Below, piece by piece: positions 8,575 through 15,472 of a stretch of DNA of 47,097 nt. Below the pieces are notes generated by a model that saw only the letters and a list, made by a program, of their open reading frames with translations, was not told the DNA's origin and did not search any database. The stretch lies in contig CALEDJ010000017.1 of NCBI GenBank assembly GCA_937951485.1, positions 1-47,097 on the forward strand. The letters are read 5' to 3'. Both the position numbers and the translations under genes were made by a program. The DNA comes from an uncultured bacterium. Its GTDB lineage: Bacteria > Hydrogenedentota > Hydrogenedentia > Hydrogenedentales > CAILVY01. Positions within the stretch are counted from its first letter, which is position 1. Each line of letters starts with the position of its first letter.

Positions 8575-9846
8575 TCAGACAAACCGCAGGAGGTGATAAT
8601 TCTTCTTGCCGGTGCGGATGACGGCAATGTGTTCGGTGATCAGCGCCTGTTCGGTCAGTCTGGCGTCTTCGGCGTCCACGCGCTCGTTGTTGAGATAGAG
8701 GCCGCCGCTTTTCACCATGCGCCGGGCTTCACCTTTGCTGCTGAATACGCCCGCGCCAACAAGCACATCCAGCAATGCGCGGCCTTCGGCGAGTACGGCG
8801 CGCGGCAGTTCGGTACCGGGCGCTTCGCTGAAAACCTCATTCAGCGTCGCTTCGTCCAGCCCCTGCAACGCGCCGCCGAATACGGCCTGCGACGCTTTCA
8901 CGGCGCCCGCGAGCGCGTCCTCGCCATGCACCAGCCGGGTGACTTCTTCGGCCAGGCGCCGCTGCGCGGCGCGTTTTTCCGGTTCGGATTGGATGCACGC
9001 CTCCAGCGCTTCGATTTCTTTCTGGCTGAGGAAGGTGAAAAAACGCAGGAAACGCGGCACATCAGCGTCGGCCTGGTTGATCCAGAACTGGTAGAAACGG
9101 TATGGCGAGGTGCGTTCCGGATCGAGCCAGACGTTTCCGGCCTCCGACTTGCCGAATTTCGACCCGTCGGCCTTGGTCACCAGCGGGAAGGTCATGCCGA
9201 AGGTGTCCGTGCCCAGTAGGCGGCGGGTGAGATCCATCCCCGCGACAATATTGCCCCACTGGTCGCTGCCGCCCACCTGCAAGCGGCATTCATATTCCCG
9301 GCACAGGTGCAGATAGTCGTAGGCCTGCAGCAGGCTGTAACTGAATTCGGTGTAAGAGATGCCGTGCTCCCGGTCTTCGATCCGTTTGCGCACCGACTCC
9401 CGGTTCAACATCGCATTCACCGAGAAATGCTTGCCGATGTCGCGCAGGAAATCCAGCAGCGGCAATTCGGCCAGCCAGTCCGCGTTGTTCAGCATGATGG
9501 CGGGATTTGGACCGTCAAAACGCAGGAAATATTCGAGTTGCCGTCGGATGCCCTCGACATAGGCCGCCACCTGCTCCTTCGTCATCAGCGATCGCTCGTC
9601 CGTCTTGCCGCTGGGGTCGCCGATCAGCCCCGTGCCGCCGCCCACCAGCGCAATCACGCGGTGCCCCGCGCGCTGGAAATGCGCGAGCCCCATGATCGGC
9701 AGCAGGCTGCCGATGTGCAGGCTGTCGGCGGTGGGGTCGAAACCGCAATAAAGCGTCATCGGCCCCTTTTCCAGCGCATCGGCCAATTCCGGATGCGTCA
9801 CCTGGTGAACAAATCCGCGCCATTGCAGCATGTCAAATAATCGCAT
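8575..9846 (-). CDS. tyrS: Tyrosyl-tRNA synthetase
   Basis: The enzyme attaches tyrosine to tRNA-Tyr in the cytoplasm using ATP. The 423-residue protein shows every class Ic landmark: HIGS at residues 44-47 (HIGH motif), the tyrosine-binding region with YTEFSYSLLQAYD and GGSDQWGN, KFGKS at 230-234 (KMSKS motif), and a C-terminal S4 RNA-binding domain near 355-415 with GEARRMVKSGGLYLN. Length is normal for the bacterial TyrRS family. The start is the ATG at 9846, preceded by GGAG (complement of 9854-9857). The frame is open 57 codons further upstream, but that stretch is unlike the family. It is monocistronic. No T-box leader was recognised. Confidence 0.97.
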   Translation of the reverse strand: MRLFDMLQWRGFVHQVTHPELADALEKGPMTLYCGFDPTADSLHIGSLLPIMGLAHFQRAGHRVIALVGGGTGLIGDPSGKTDERSLMTKEQVAAYVEGIRRQLEYFLRFDGPNPAIMLNNADWLAELPLLDFLRDIGKHFSVNAMLNRESVRKRIEDREHGISYTEFSYSLLQAYDYLHLCREYECRLQVGGSDQWGNIVAGMDLTRRLLGTDTFGMTFPLVTKADGSKFGKSEAGNVWLDPERTSPYRFYQFWINQADADVPRFLRFFTFLSQKEIEALEACIQSEPEKRAAQRRLAEEVTRLVHGEDALAGAVKASQAVFGGALQGLDEATLNEVFSEAPGTELPRAVLAEGRALLDVLVGAGVFSSKGEARRMVKSGGLYLNNERVDAEDARLTEQALITEHIAVIRTGKKNYHLLRFV

Positions 9847-9971
9847 GGGAAGACTCCAATCGGGGATAATACAGTCATGAAACGGCGGTCTGGGCGTTGC
9901 CACGGTTTTTGCCGCCGGATTGGTCAGGAAAAACAGATAACCGCGTACAGCGGGACGCGTCAATACGCGCC

Positions 9972-9992
9972 GCGGGCGACGGGTTCGCCCGC
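9972..9992. repeat. Perfect 8-bp stem hairpin upstream of tyrS
   Basis: GCGGGCGA (9972-9979) pairs exactly with TCGCCCGC (9985-9992) around the loop CGGGT. It lies about 125 bases upstream of the tyrS start. A similar GGGCGACGGG string recurs near 10477-10486, suggesting a small dispersed repeat rather than an attenuator. Confidence 0.45.
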
Positions 9993-10114
9993 AGGACACT
10001 CCCGCCGTCTGTTCCACCGCGTTCGCCTGCCGCGTACTCTAACAAAGTCTCCAGCAGTCCTTCAAGGCTTCCTTACGAAGTCCGCTACCCTTGATCAGTG
10101 CGTTGAGGTAATAG

Positions 10115-10455
10115 GGTTTACATCAGTGTTGTCCAAAATAGATTGTTAAGGGAATGAAGGGTTATGCCCAGAACCCCTTGAGAATCCTGTGGAATCAAGA
10201 TGATGTGGCGGGCTTGTTCCATGAGGAAACCACTCCTTGGGGATTCCTGAGATATCATTGACCCCTTTACCGAGGTATTCCGTGTTATTTCCCCTCACCC
10301 CACCCCTCTCCCAGGGGGAAAGGGTGTATATGGCGAAACCTGAGGCATGCTGTTGCTCTCTCCCTCCGGGAGAGGAGTGGGGTGAGGGGAAAGGTTACTA
10401 TGATAAAAGCCTTTTCTCGGAGATCTGAATGTTTTGGACAGCAGTGGGTTTACAT
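10115..10455. mobile_element. Non-autonomous insertion with terminal inverted repeats and 9-bp target duplication
   Basis: The sequence GGTTTACAT occurs at 10115-10123 and again at 10447-10455. Between them is a 323-bp segment (10124-10446) whose ends are inverted repeats. The left end CAGTGTTGTCCAAAATA and the reverse complement of the right end (10430-10446) agree at 14 of 17 positions. Direct repeats of 9 bp directly abutting terminal inverted repeats are the signature of DDE-transposase insertion. There is no transposase frame inside, so it is a MITE or an internally deleted insertion sequence. The family is not identified. An additional palindrome (10288-10392) is nested within it. Confidence 0.7.
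10288..10392. repeat. CCCCTCACCCC palindromic dispersed repeat nested in the insertion
   Basis: The 25-bp arm at 10288-10312 (core CCCCTCACCCCACCCC) is complementary to 10368-10392 (core GGGGTGAGGGG) with a single mismatch. The loop is about 55 bases. This CCCCTCACCCC...CTCTCCC motif is a widespread extragenic palindrome in unrelated GC-rich bacteria. It would form a very stable hairpin if transcribed. Confidence 0.7.
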
Positions 10456-10622
10456 GTTGTTCCGGTTATCCCCGCCGGGCGACGGGTATAGGAAAATCCG
10501 TGATGCGGTCTGTCGAATTCCATGTAATGCTTGAGTTTGGGGGCGACGCGTGACGATTTCGCGCGGCGGGGTATGGCATCCCGAAATGCCGGGACACTGG
10601 GAAGGGGCGTCCATGATTGTTT

Positions 10623-11108
10623 TCATATGCCGATAACAGAATACACGATGTCTTTGATGACGCCGTCAATCTCCAGTTTTTCGAGGATGGGATCAAGTTC
10701 CCTGGGTGAACCTGCGAGGAAATAGGTCCAGCCCGTCGGCAAGGTATTGACAAGTTCACAGGTAATAAAACTCTGATCGCCTGCAACATCGCGCGGCGCA
10801 AGGCGACGCGTCGCCGTGACAATGGCCGATTTCCGGAGATTCTGCGACTCGTAGGGGTGCTCCTCCAGTTTCGTCACTTTGCTCAGGCGGCGGACCTTGC
10901 GCACCATGATGTCCTTTTCACGTTCCGTGCATTGGAACGTCATGACGATGCTTCCATCCACGCCCGCGTGCTTTTCAAGGCCATGTCCGACCACCGTGTT
11001 GATATTGATGCCCTCATTGCTGAACGCCGAAGCGATGCTTGTCAGCGCCCCGGCGCGGTCCACTACATGCGCACGAAACACCCACCGGCGCATTTCCGCG
11101 TTATTCAT
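10623..11108 (-). CDS. Protein with two ACT domains
   Basis: This 161-residue protein consists almost entirely of two ACT-type regulatory folds. The first (about residues 7-80) contains AHVVDRAGALTSIASAFSNEGI, a ligand-binding turn of the kind seen in IlvH/IlvN and other amino-acid-sensing proteins. The second, shorter repeat follows from about residue 85. No enzyme domain is attached, so it probably regulates something by binding a small ligand. The start chosen is the ATG at 11108, seven bases after GGAGG; the GTG and ATG further upstream (11123, 11114) overlap that site. It lies 68 bases downstream of the acyltransferase-kinase gene on the same strand and is probably cotranscribed. It could serve that pathway or branched-chain metabolism; neither is shown. 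Confidence 0.7.
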   Translation of the reverse strand: MNNAEMRRWVFRAHVVDRAGALTSIASAFSNEGININTVVGHGLEKHAGVDGSIVMTFQCTEREKDIMVRKVRRLSKVTKLEEHPYESQNLRKSAIVTATRRLAPRDVAGDQSFITCELVNTLPTGWTYFLAGSPRELDPILEKLEIDGVIKDIVYSVIGI

Positions 11109-11176
11109 TGTCATGCCTCCCACCCCCTGTCAATACAAATAGAAAAGACTTTTTCACAATCGCATATTCCCGACTG

Positions 11177-13294
11177 CTATTCATTCGTGTAGCGGTGCGG
11201 CGTGGCCTCTCGGTTCAGAATGCGGATGACCTCCGATGCCAGGGCTTCCATCTCGATGGATTCCTCGAAAACCAGCACAGGCGCCAGGCGGTTGAGGCGA
11301 CGTCGCAACTCACTGCGCACGTAGTCGCTGCGCGCCATGCCGCCGGTCAGCACGATGGCGTCCGCTTCGCATTCGACGGCGGCGAACATGGCGCCGATTT
11401 CCTTGGAAATCTGGTAGATCATTGCATTCATGATGAGGCGCGCATGGTCGTCGCCATCACGTATCCTTTGTTCGATTTCAGGCAGCCGATGTTCGCCCAG
11501 ATAAGATTGCAACCCGCCCTGCCGGGTGAGTTCCCGGACGAGTTCCTCTTTGGTGAATCGGCCGGAATAGCAGAGGTCAATCAGGGGGCCGGTCGGCAGT
11601 TGGCCCGTGCGCCGGGGGGTGAACGGTCCGCCGCCGAGCAACGCGATGCTGCTGTCGGTCATGCGTCCGTTGCGCATTGCTGCAACTGTGATGCCGCCGC
11701 CCAGGTGGGCCACGACGAGCGTGATGTCTTCAATCGGGCGCCCGATAGTCTGGGCGGCCCTGCGCGCAGTGGCGCGCACGCTCAAGGCATGCGAGATGCT
11801 TTGGCGGACAATCCCCTTGTAGCCGGAGATTTCCGCTTCCGGCGCGAACTCGTCAACAACGACCGGGTCCACAGTGTATGCGGGCGCTTTGAGTTCGCGC
11901 GCCAGCGCGGCCGCCACGGGGATACCCAGATTGCTGGCATGCTCCCTTTCCGGAGATTCCAGGAGCGCCGCGACCAGCGCCTCATCAATCACGATATTGC
12001 CTTCAATGTTCTCCGCAATAACGTATGCTCCGCTCTGGATTTTGCCGTGCAGGCGCGGGAGGAATCCGCCGCGTGCGGCGATGGCGTCAATGCTTCCGCA
12101 ATCGGCATGGCGGAGTTCCTCCAGTACGCGCTGGAAGAGTCCTTGCGCTTGCGCGCGGCGTTCTGCGGCGTTCGCCGCAGGGGGCGCGGCATATTCCCTC
12201 TCCCGGCTGTAAACACACCGGTCATTCTCAAAAACGGCAATCTTTGTGGAGGTTGAACCCGGATTCACCACAAGAACGCGATGGCGTTTGGCGGTTGTCG
12301 GTGTCGGAACGAATGCCGTACGCGGTTTTTCGGTAAAGCGTTGTGCATAAATGGCGCCCAGCGCGAGCGAGTTCAGGCGTGTCTCGAGAGCATCCGATCG
12401 CGACAATAGAACATACGGCTTCGGGAATCCCATGGTGATATTGGCCATCGAGGCGTCGCCATATTTGATCAAGGCGCTGATCATTTTGTAAACCGCATTG
12501 GCTGCGTCAATGTTGGGGCAGACCAGAATATCCGCCCGGCCACCCACGGCGTGCGCGCCCGGCGTGTCCGGCAGCCCCTTGACCGCCACCGCGCCGGGGT
12601 CCGTGGCGAGATCCAACTGCAGCGGGCCGTATATGTCCGCATCCGGCCAGCCGCGGCGGGCAAAGGCTGCGCCGATCTGTGTCGAAGGCAGTGTTGGCAG
12701 TTCCTTTTCGTTGGCGGCAAGCAATGCCACGCGGGGACGGTCAATCCGCATCACGGCGCGGGCCACATCCACAGCATTGCGAATCAATCCCGCTATCCTG
12801 CCAAAATTGCAGACGGTGGTAACGCCGGCGTCCGTGACGATCATGGGGCGGCCTTGCGCAATGGGCGCTGCGTCAAAAATGGAGACCAGGCTCACGGTGG
12901 TCCGCACGGCCAGGGGCAGCATATGGCGGTGCAAGACATGGGTTGGGACGCTCCCTTTGAGAACCATTTCCGCAACGCCGCTATTGATCTGCGCGACCGT
13001 CGCCGCCGCCGACTCCTCCTCGTTTTCCGCGCCTATGATGTCCTTGGAAGGAACCTCGATGCCGACCTCCGCCACGGCGGCGGCAATACGTTCCTTGCGG
13101 CCGATCAGGATGATACGATCAATGATCCCGTGATCGCGCGCCGCTTCAACCAGAAGCAGGTCTTCGACGCGCTCGCCGCCCGCCACGACCGCCGTCAAAG
13201 GACGGAGCGCGCCGGCGATACCGACAAGGTCGGCGACTTTCTCCAGTCTTCCGTCGCCTTCTGAGGGGAATCCATCGGCGTTTGCGGATGTCAT
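11177..13294 (-). CDS. Fused phosphate acyltransferase-butyrate kinase (Ptb-Buk)
   Basis: This 705-residue protein joins two enzymes usually made separately. Residues about 10-330 match phosphate acetyl/butyryltransferases (GSVPTHVLHRHML, ADILVCPNIDAAN, KYGDASMANITMG). Residues about 338-705 match the butyrate kinase branch of the acetate-kinase superfamily, with phosphate-binding NPGSTSTK at 344-351, VAHLGGG and VLTGGMA. Together they would interconvert acyl-CoA and the carboxylic acid through an acyl phosphate, forming ATP in the cytoplasm; butyrate, branched-chain acids or acetate are possible substrates. The start is the ATG at 13294 with GGAAGG seven bases upstream; an ATG ten codons earlier is the alternative. 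It follows a sodium:solute symporter, which could import the acid, and precedes the ACT protein. Both halves look catalytically intact. Confidence 0.88.
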   Translation of the reverse strand: MTSANADGFPSEGDGRLEKVADLVGIAGALRPLTAVVAGGERVEDLLLVEAARDHGIIDRIILIGRKERIAAAVAEVGIEVPSKDIIGAENEEESAAATVAQINSGVAEMVLKGSVPTHVLHRHMLPLAVRTTVSLVSIFDAAPIAQGRPMIVTDAGVTTVCNFGRIAGLIRNAVDVARAVMRIDRPRVALLAANEKELPTLPSTQIGAAFARRGWPDADIYGPLQLDLATDPGAVAVKGLPDTPGAHAVGGRADILVCPNIDAANAVYKMISALIKYGDASMANITMGFPKPYVLLSRSDALETRLNSLALGAIYAQRFTEKPRTAFVPTPTTAKRHRVLVVNPGSTSTKIAVFENDRCVYSREREYAAPPAANAAERRAQAQGLFQRVLEELRHADCGSIDAIAARGGFLPRLHGKIQSGAYVIAENIEGNIVIDEALVAALLESPEREHASNLGIPVAAALARELKAPAYTVDPVVVDEFAPEAEISGYKGIVRQSISHALSVRATARRAAQTIGRPIEDITLVVAHLGGGITVAAMRNGRMTDSSIALLGGGPFTPRRTGQLPTGPLIDLCYSGRFTKEELVRELTRQGGLQSYLGEHRLPEIEQRIRDGDDHARLIMNAMIYQISKEIGAMFAAVECEADAIVLTGGMARSDYVRSELRRRLNRLAPVLVFEESIEMEALASEVIRILNREATPHRYTNE

Positions 13295-13421
13295 GCCATG
13301 TCCTTCCGAATCTCCCGGCAGCATACCGGCTCGCCGTTACCCATCTTCGCAATCCCAGACACAGAATAGCATAATTGTTTTGAACGAATAAGGGGCACTG
13401 TTGAAAAGATGCGCCCCGATA

Positions 13422-14945
13422 TCAGCACATCGTGCCTGTTTTAACAGCGGCTCCTGTCAGCAGGCGCGTCATGAGCAGCCCCACCAGCACAATGGCCATG
13501 GTGCCGCATACGATGGTGAGATAGTTGTGCAAGGGGTTCTTGAGGAAATCGGGAAAGAAGCCCCATGTAATGATCGGCGACAAGGTCATCCATGCAATTA
13601 CCAGAATGCCCGCGAGCACGGCCACGACCGCTGCAGGGTTGTTTGCCCGGCGGGAAATCATGCCCAGAAGGAACAGGCCCAACATGCCCCCGGCAAAAAT
13701 GCCCTGTAGTTTCCACCATGCGTCAAGAATCTGCTCCGCGCGGATCAAGGCCAGCGCGATAAGGGTTCCCAGGACGCCCCAGATCAGGGTGCTCACATAC
13801 AACGCCGTCATCATGCCCTTCTCCGTGGCGTCGGGGCGCAGGTAGCGCTTGTACACATCGGTCATCAGGATGGTGGCCGAAGAGTTGAGGCTGGTGGAAA
13901 TGGTGCTCATGGCCGCGGCAAAGATGGCGGCAATCAGGAGACCCGTCACCCCGGGGGGCAACTGGCTGACAATGAAATAGGGAAACACCCGGTCCCCCCC
14001 ACCCTCGGCGAGAAGTTCCGGCGGAAGTTGGTCGGCATGGACGGTATAGAAGGCAAAGAGCGCGGTTCCGATGAAGAAAAACACAGCGGAGACGGGGATG
14101 TAGAGCAGCGCACCGAGCCAAAGGCTCTTGCGCGCCTCGGCGTCGGACTTGGACGCGACATAACGCTGCACATAATTCTGGTCTATCCCGAAGTTGTTGA
14201 GGTTGATGAACACCCCGTAAATCAACACCACCCAGAAGGTGCGTTCGGTCAGCATGGGACCGAAACTTCCGAGGCTGAATTTGTCGTGTTCTCTGGCAAT
14301 GGCGAACAATTGTCCCATGCCTTCCGGCATGCGGAAAAGCATCAATGCCGCGCACAACAATGCGCCCCCCATCAGGACAACACTCTGGACAGCGTCTGCC
14401 CAGATAACCGCCACGATACCGCCAATAAGGCTGTAGAAAATGACGGAAACGCCGGTGATGATGATGATGAGGCGGATATCCCATCCCAGCAGCGCCTGCA
14501 TGGGCAGGGCCATGAGAAACATCACCGCCCCCATGCGCACCGCCTGCATCAGCAGATAGGCAATGCCCGTATAGAGCCGCGCCCATGGGCCGAATCGTTT
14601 CTCAAGATGATGATAGGCGGATACTTCATGACGCTCCCGATAATAGGGGATGAAATACCTGACAGCGATCAAAGCCGCGATAGGGAGGGAAAGACTGAAG
14701 ACGAAGGCATTCCAGTTGCCGGTATAGGCGCTGCCGGGAAGCGCCAGGAAACTGATGCTGCTCAGGTATGTTGCCAAAATGGACAAGCCCACCACGATTC
14801 CGGACAACGAGCGACCGGCCGCAGTATAGCCTTCGGTGTTACGGCTTTTTCCCTTTGCAAAGAAATAACCGCCGATCCCAAGCGACAGGATAAAATATAC
14901 GACCAGAACAGTCAGGTCCAGCCAAGTAAAATGTGTTTGAGACAC
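13422..14945 (-). CDS. Sodium:solute symporter (SSS family)
   Basis: This 507-residue integral membrane protein has about 13 hydrophobic helices. The SSS (SLC5-like) signature begins directly after helix 1, with YFFAKGKSRNTEGY and a GRSLSG segment, followed by LSILATYLSSISFLALPGSAY, and IDQNYVQRYVASKS in the middle. Such proteins use the sodium gradient to take up sugars, carboxylates, amino acids or vitamins; the substrate cannot be assigned. The start is taken as the GTG at 14945 because AAGGAGG lies five bases upstream; an ATG at 14987 would add 14 residues unlike the family. The kinase-acyltransferase gene follows after a 127-base gap, so an acid or its precursor is a reasonable guess at the substrate. 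Confidence 0.85.
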   Translation of the reverse strand: MSQTHFTWLDLTVLVVYFILSLGIGGYFFAKGKSRNTEGYTAAGRSLSGIVVGLSILATYLSSISFLALPGSAYTGNWNAFVFSLSLPIAALIAVRYFIPYYRERHEVSAYHHLEKRFGPWARLYTGIAYLLMQAVRMGAVMFLMALPMQALLGWDIRLIIIITGVSVIFYSLIGGIVAVIWADAVQSVVLMGGALLCAALMLFRMPEGMGQLFAIAREHDKFSLGSFGPMLTERTFWVVLIYGVFINLNNFGIDQNYVQRYVASKSDAEARKSLWLGALLYIPVSAVFFFIGTALFAFYTVHADQLPPELLAEGGGDRVFPYFIVSQLPPGVTGLLIAAIFAAAMSTISTSLNSSATILMTDVYKRYLRPDATEKGMMTALYVSTLIWGVLGTLIALALIRAEQILDAWWKLQGIFAGGMLGLFLLGMISRRANNPAAVVAVLAGILVIAWMTLSPIITWGFFPDFLKNPLHNYLTIVCGTMAIVLVGLLMTRLLTGAAVKTGTMC

Positions 14946-15026
14946 GGGACCCTCCTTCCGTATGCGTCGCAACAGAATGCTCCGCAAAACGCCGAGAAGT
15001 TCATTGACGGGGACGCCATGATCTCC

Positions 15027-15045
15027 ATGATGCTTGCAGCATCAT
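15027..15045. promoter_or_regulatory. Perfect palindrome upstream of the symporter gene
   Basis: ATGATGCT (15027-15034) and AGCATCAT (15038-15045) are exact inverse complements around TGC. The palindrome sits 82 bases upstream of the symporter start in a 265-base gene-free stretch that also precedes the tRNA gene. It has the size of an operator half-site pair. Confidence 0.35.
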
Positions 15046-15144
15046 ATGAAAACGTAATCATCCCCTTCAAAAGTGCACTCCCGACGACACCCACAGTGCC
15101 CTCCTGACAGGCAAATTCCGTGTCCGCTGCAATCAGTGCCGCGG

Positions 15145-15173
15145 TGAAAACGACGAAGGAAAAAGGGTACAAT
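15145..15173 (+). promoter_or_regulatory. Possible promoter of tRNA-Ser
   Basis: TACAAT at 15168-15173 is a good -10 box, with a poor -35 (TGAAAA, 15145-15150) at 17 bases. Transcription would begin near 15181, about 30 bases before the tRNA. Confidence 0.35.
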
Positions 15174-15210
15174 AGAAAAGCGACGTTGATTTGCGGTGTC
15201 GCACGCCCGC

Positions 15211-15294
15211 GGAGGGTTAGGATAATTGGTAATCCACCGGTCTTGAAAACCGGCGCCTTCGGGCTTGAGGGTTCGAGTCCCTCACCCTCCGCCA
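15211..15294 (+). tRNA. tRNA-Ser (anticodon UGA)
   Basis: The acceptor stem GGAGGGT pairs perfectly with ACCCTCC (15284-15290), followed by discriminator G and an encoded CCA at 15292-15294. The anticodon stem CCGGT/ACCGG holds the loop CTTGAAA with anticodon TGA at 15244-15246. A long variable arm with its own GCC/GGC stem marks it as a class II tRNA, and the T arm is GAGGG-TTCGAGT-CCCTC. It reads UCA and, by wobble, other UCN serine codons. Confidence 0.96.
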
Positions 15295-15409
15295 ATTCAA
15301 AACACTGGGGCCGCGCTTAACATTATGGGTTACATTCTGCATCCCCCGTCCCGGACGCGCATGTGCCCGTACACACGATGGTACGTTGTAATCGGGGTGA
15401 AGGCGAATC

Positions 15410-15439
15410 TGGTCAAACGGCTGCGACGGTCGCGATAAT
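15410..15439 (+). promoter_or_regulatory. Possible promoter of the phosphoesterase pair
   Basis: TGGTCA (15410-15415) and GATAAT (15434-15439) are separated by 18 bases. This gives a predicted start near 15446, about 27 bases before the TTG start codon. Confidence 0.3.
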
Positions 15440-15472
15440 ACCGGCACGCGCAGCATTATCGGAATATCAAGT

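Larger units (their letters stand above)
9847..10622. other. 776-bp gene-free region between tyrS and the ACT-domain gene
   Basis: No gene is supported. From the tyrS side there is a possible minus-strand -10 box (TATTAT, complement of 9866-9871) without a clear -35. Next come a stable hairpin at 9972-9992, an insertion of about 323 bp flanked by a 9-bp duplication, and about 165 bases downstream of the ACT gene. A small TCCCG/CGGGA hairpin there has no T-run. Short open frames inside are fragments crossing the palindromes. Confidence 0.6.

Noticed and set aside
9847-10017. 57-codon N-terminal extension of tyrosyl-tRNA synthetase
   Set aside because: The extension is unlike the family, and the ATG at 9846 has a good ribosome site and the expected N terminus.
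9847-10113. T-box or other riboswitch upstream of tyrS
   Set aside because: Only one 8-bp hairpin was found; no T-box sequence, specifier loop or terminator/antiterminator pair could be recognised.
11039-12256. Plus-strand open frame of 405 codons
   Set aside because: Antisense to the kinase half of the acyltransferase-kinase fusion; no start signal or family resemblance.
14912-15295. Minus-strand open frame across the tRNA gene
   Set aside because: It is the antisense of tRNA-Ser, a well-known source of false protein predictions (GLEPSSPKAPVFKTGG style).
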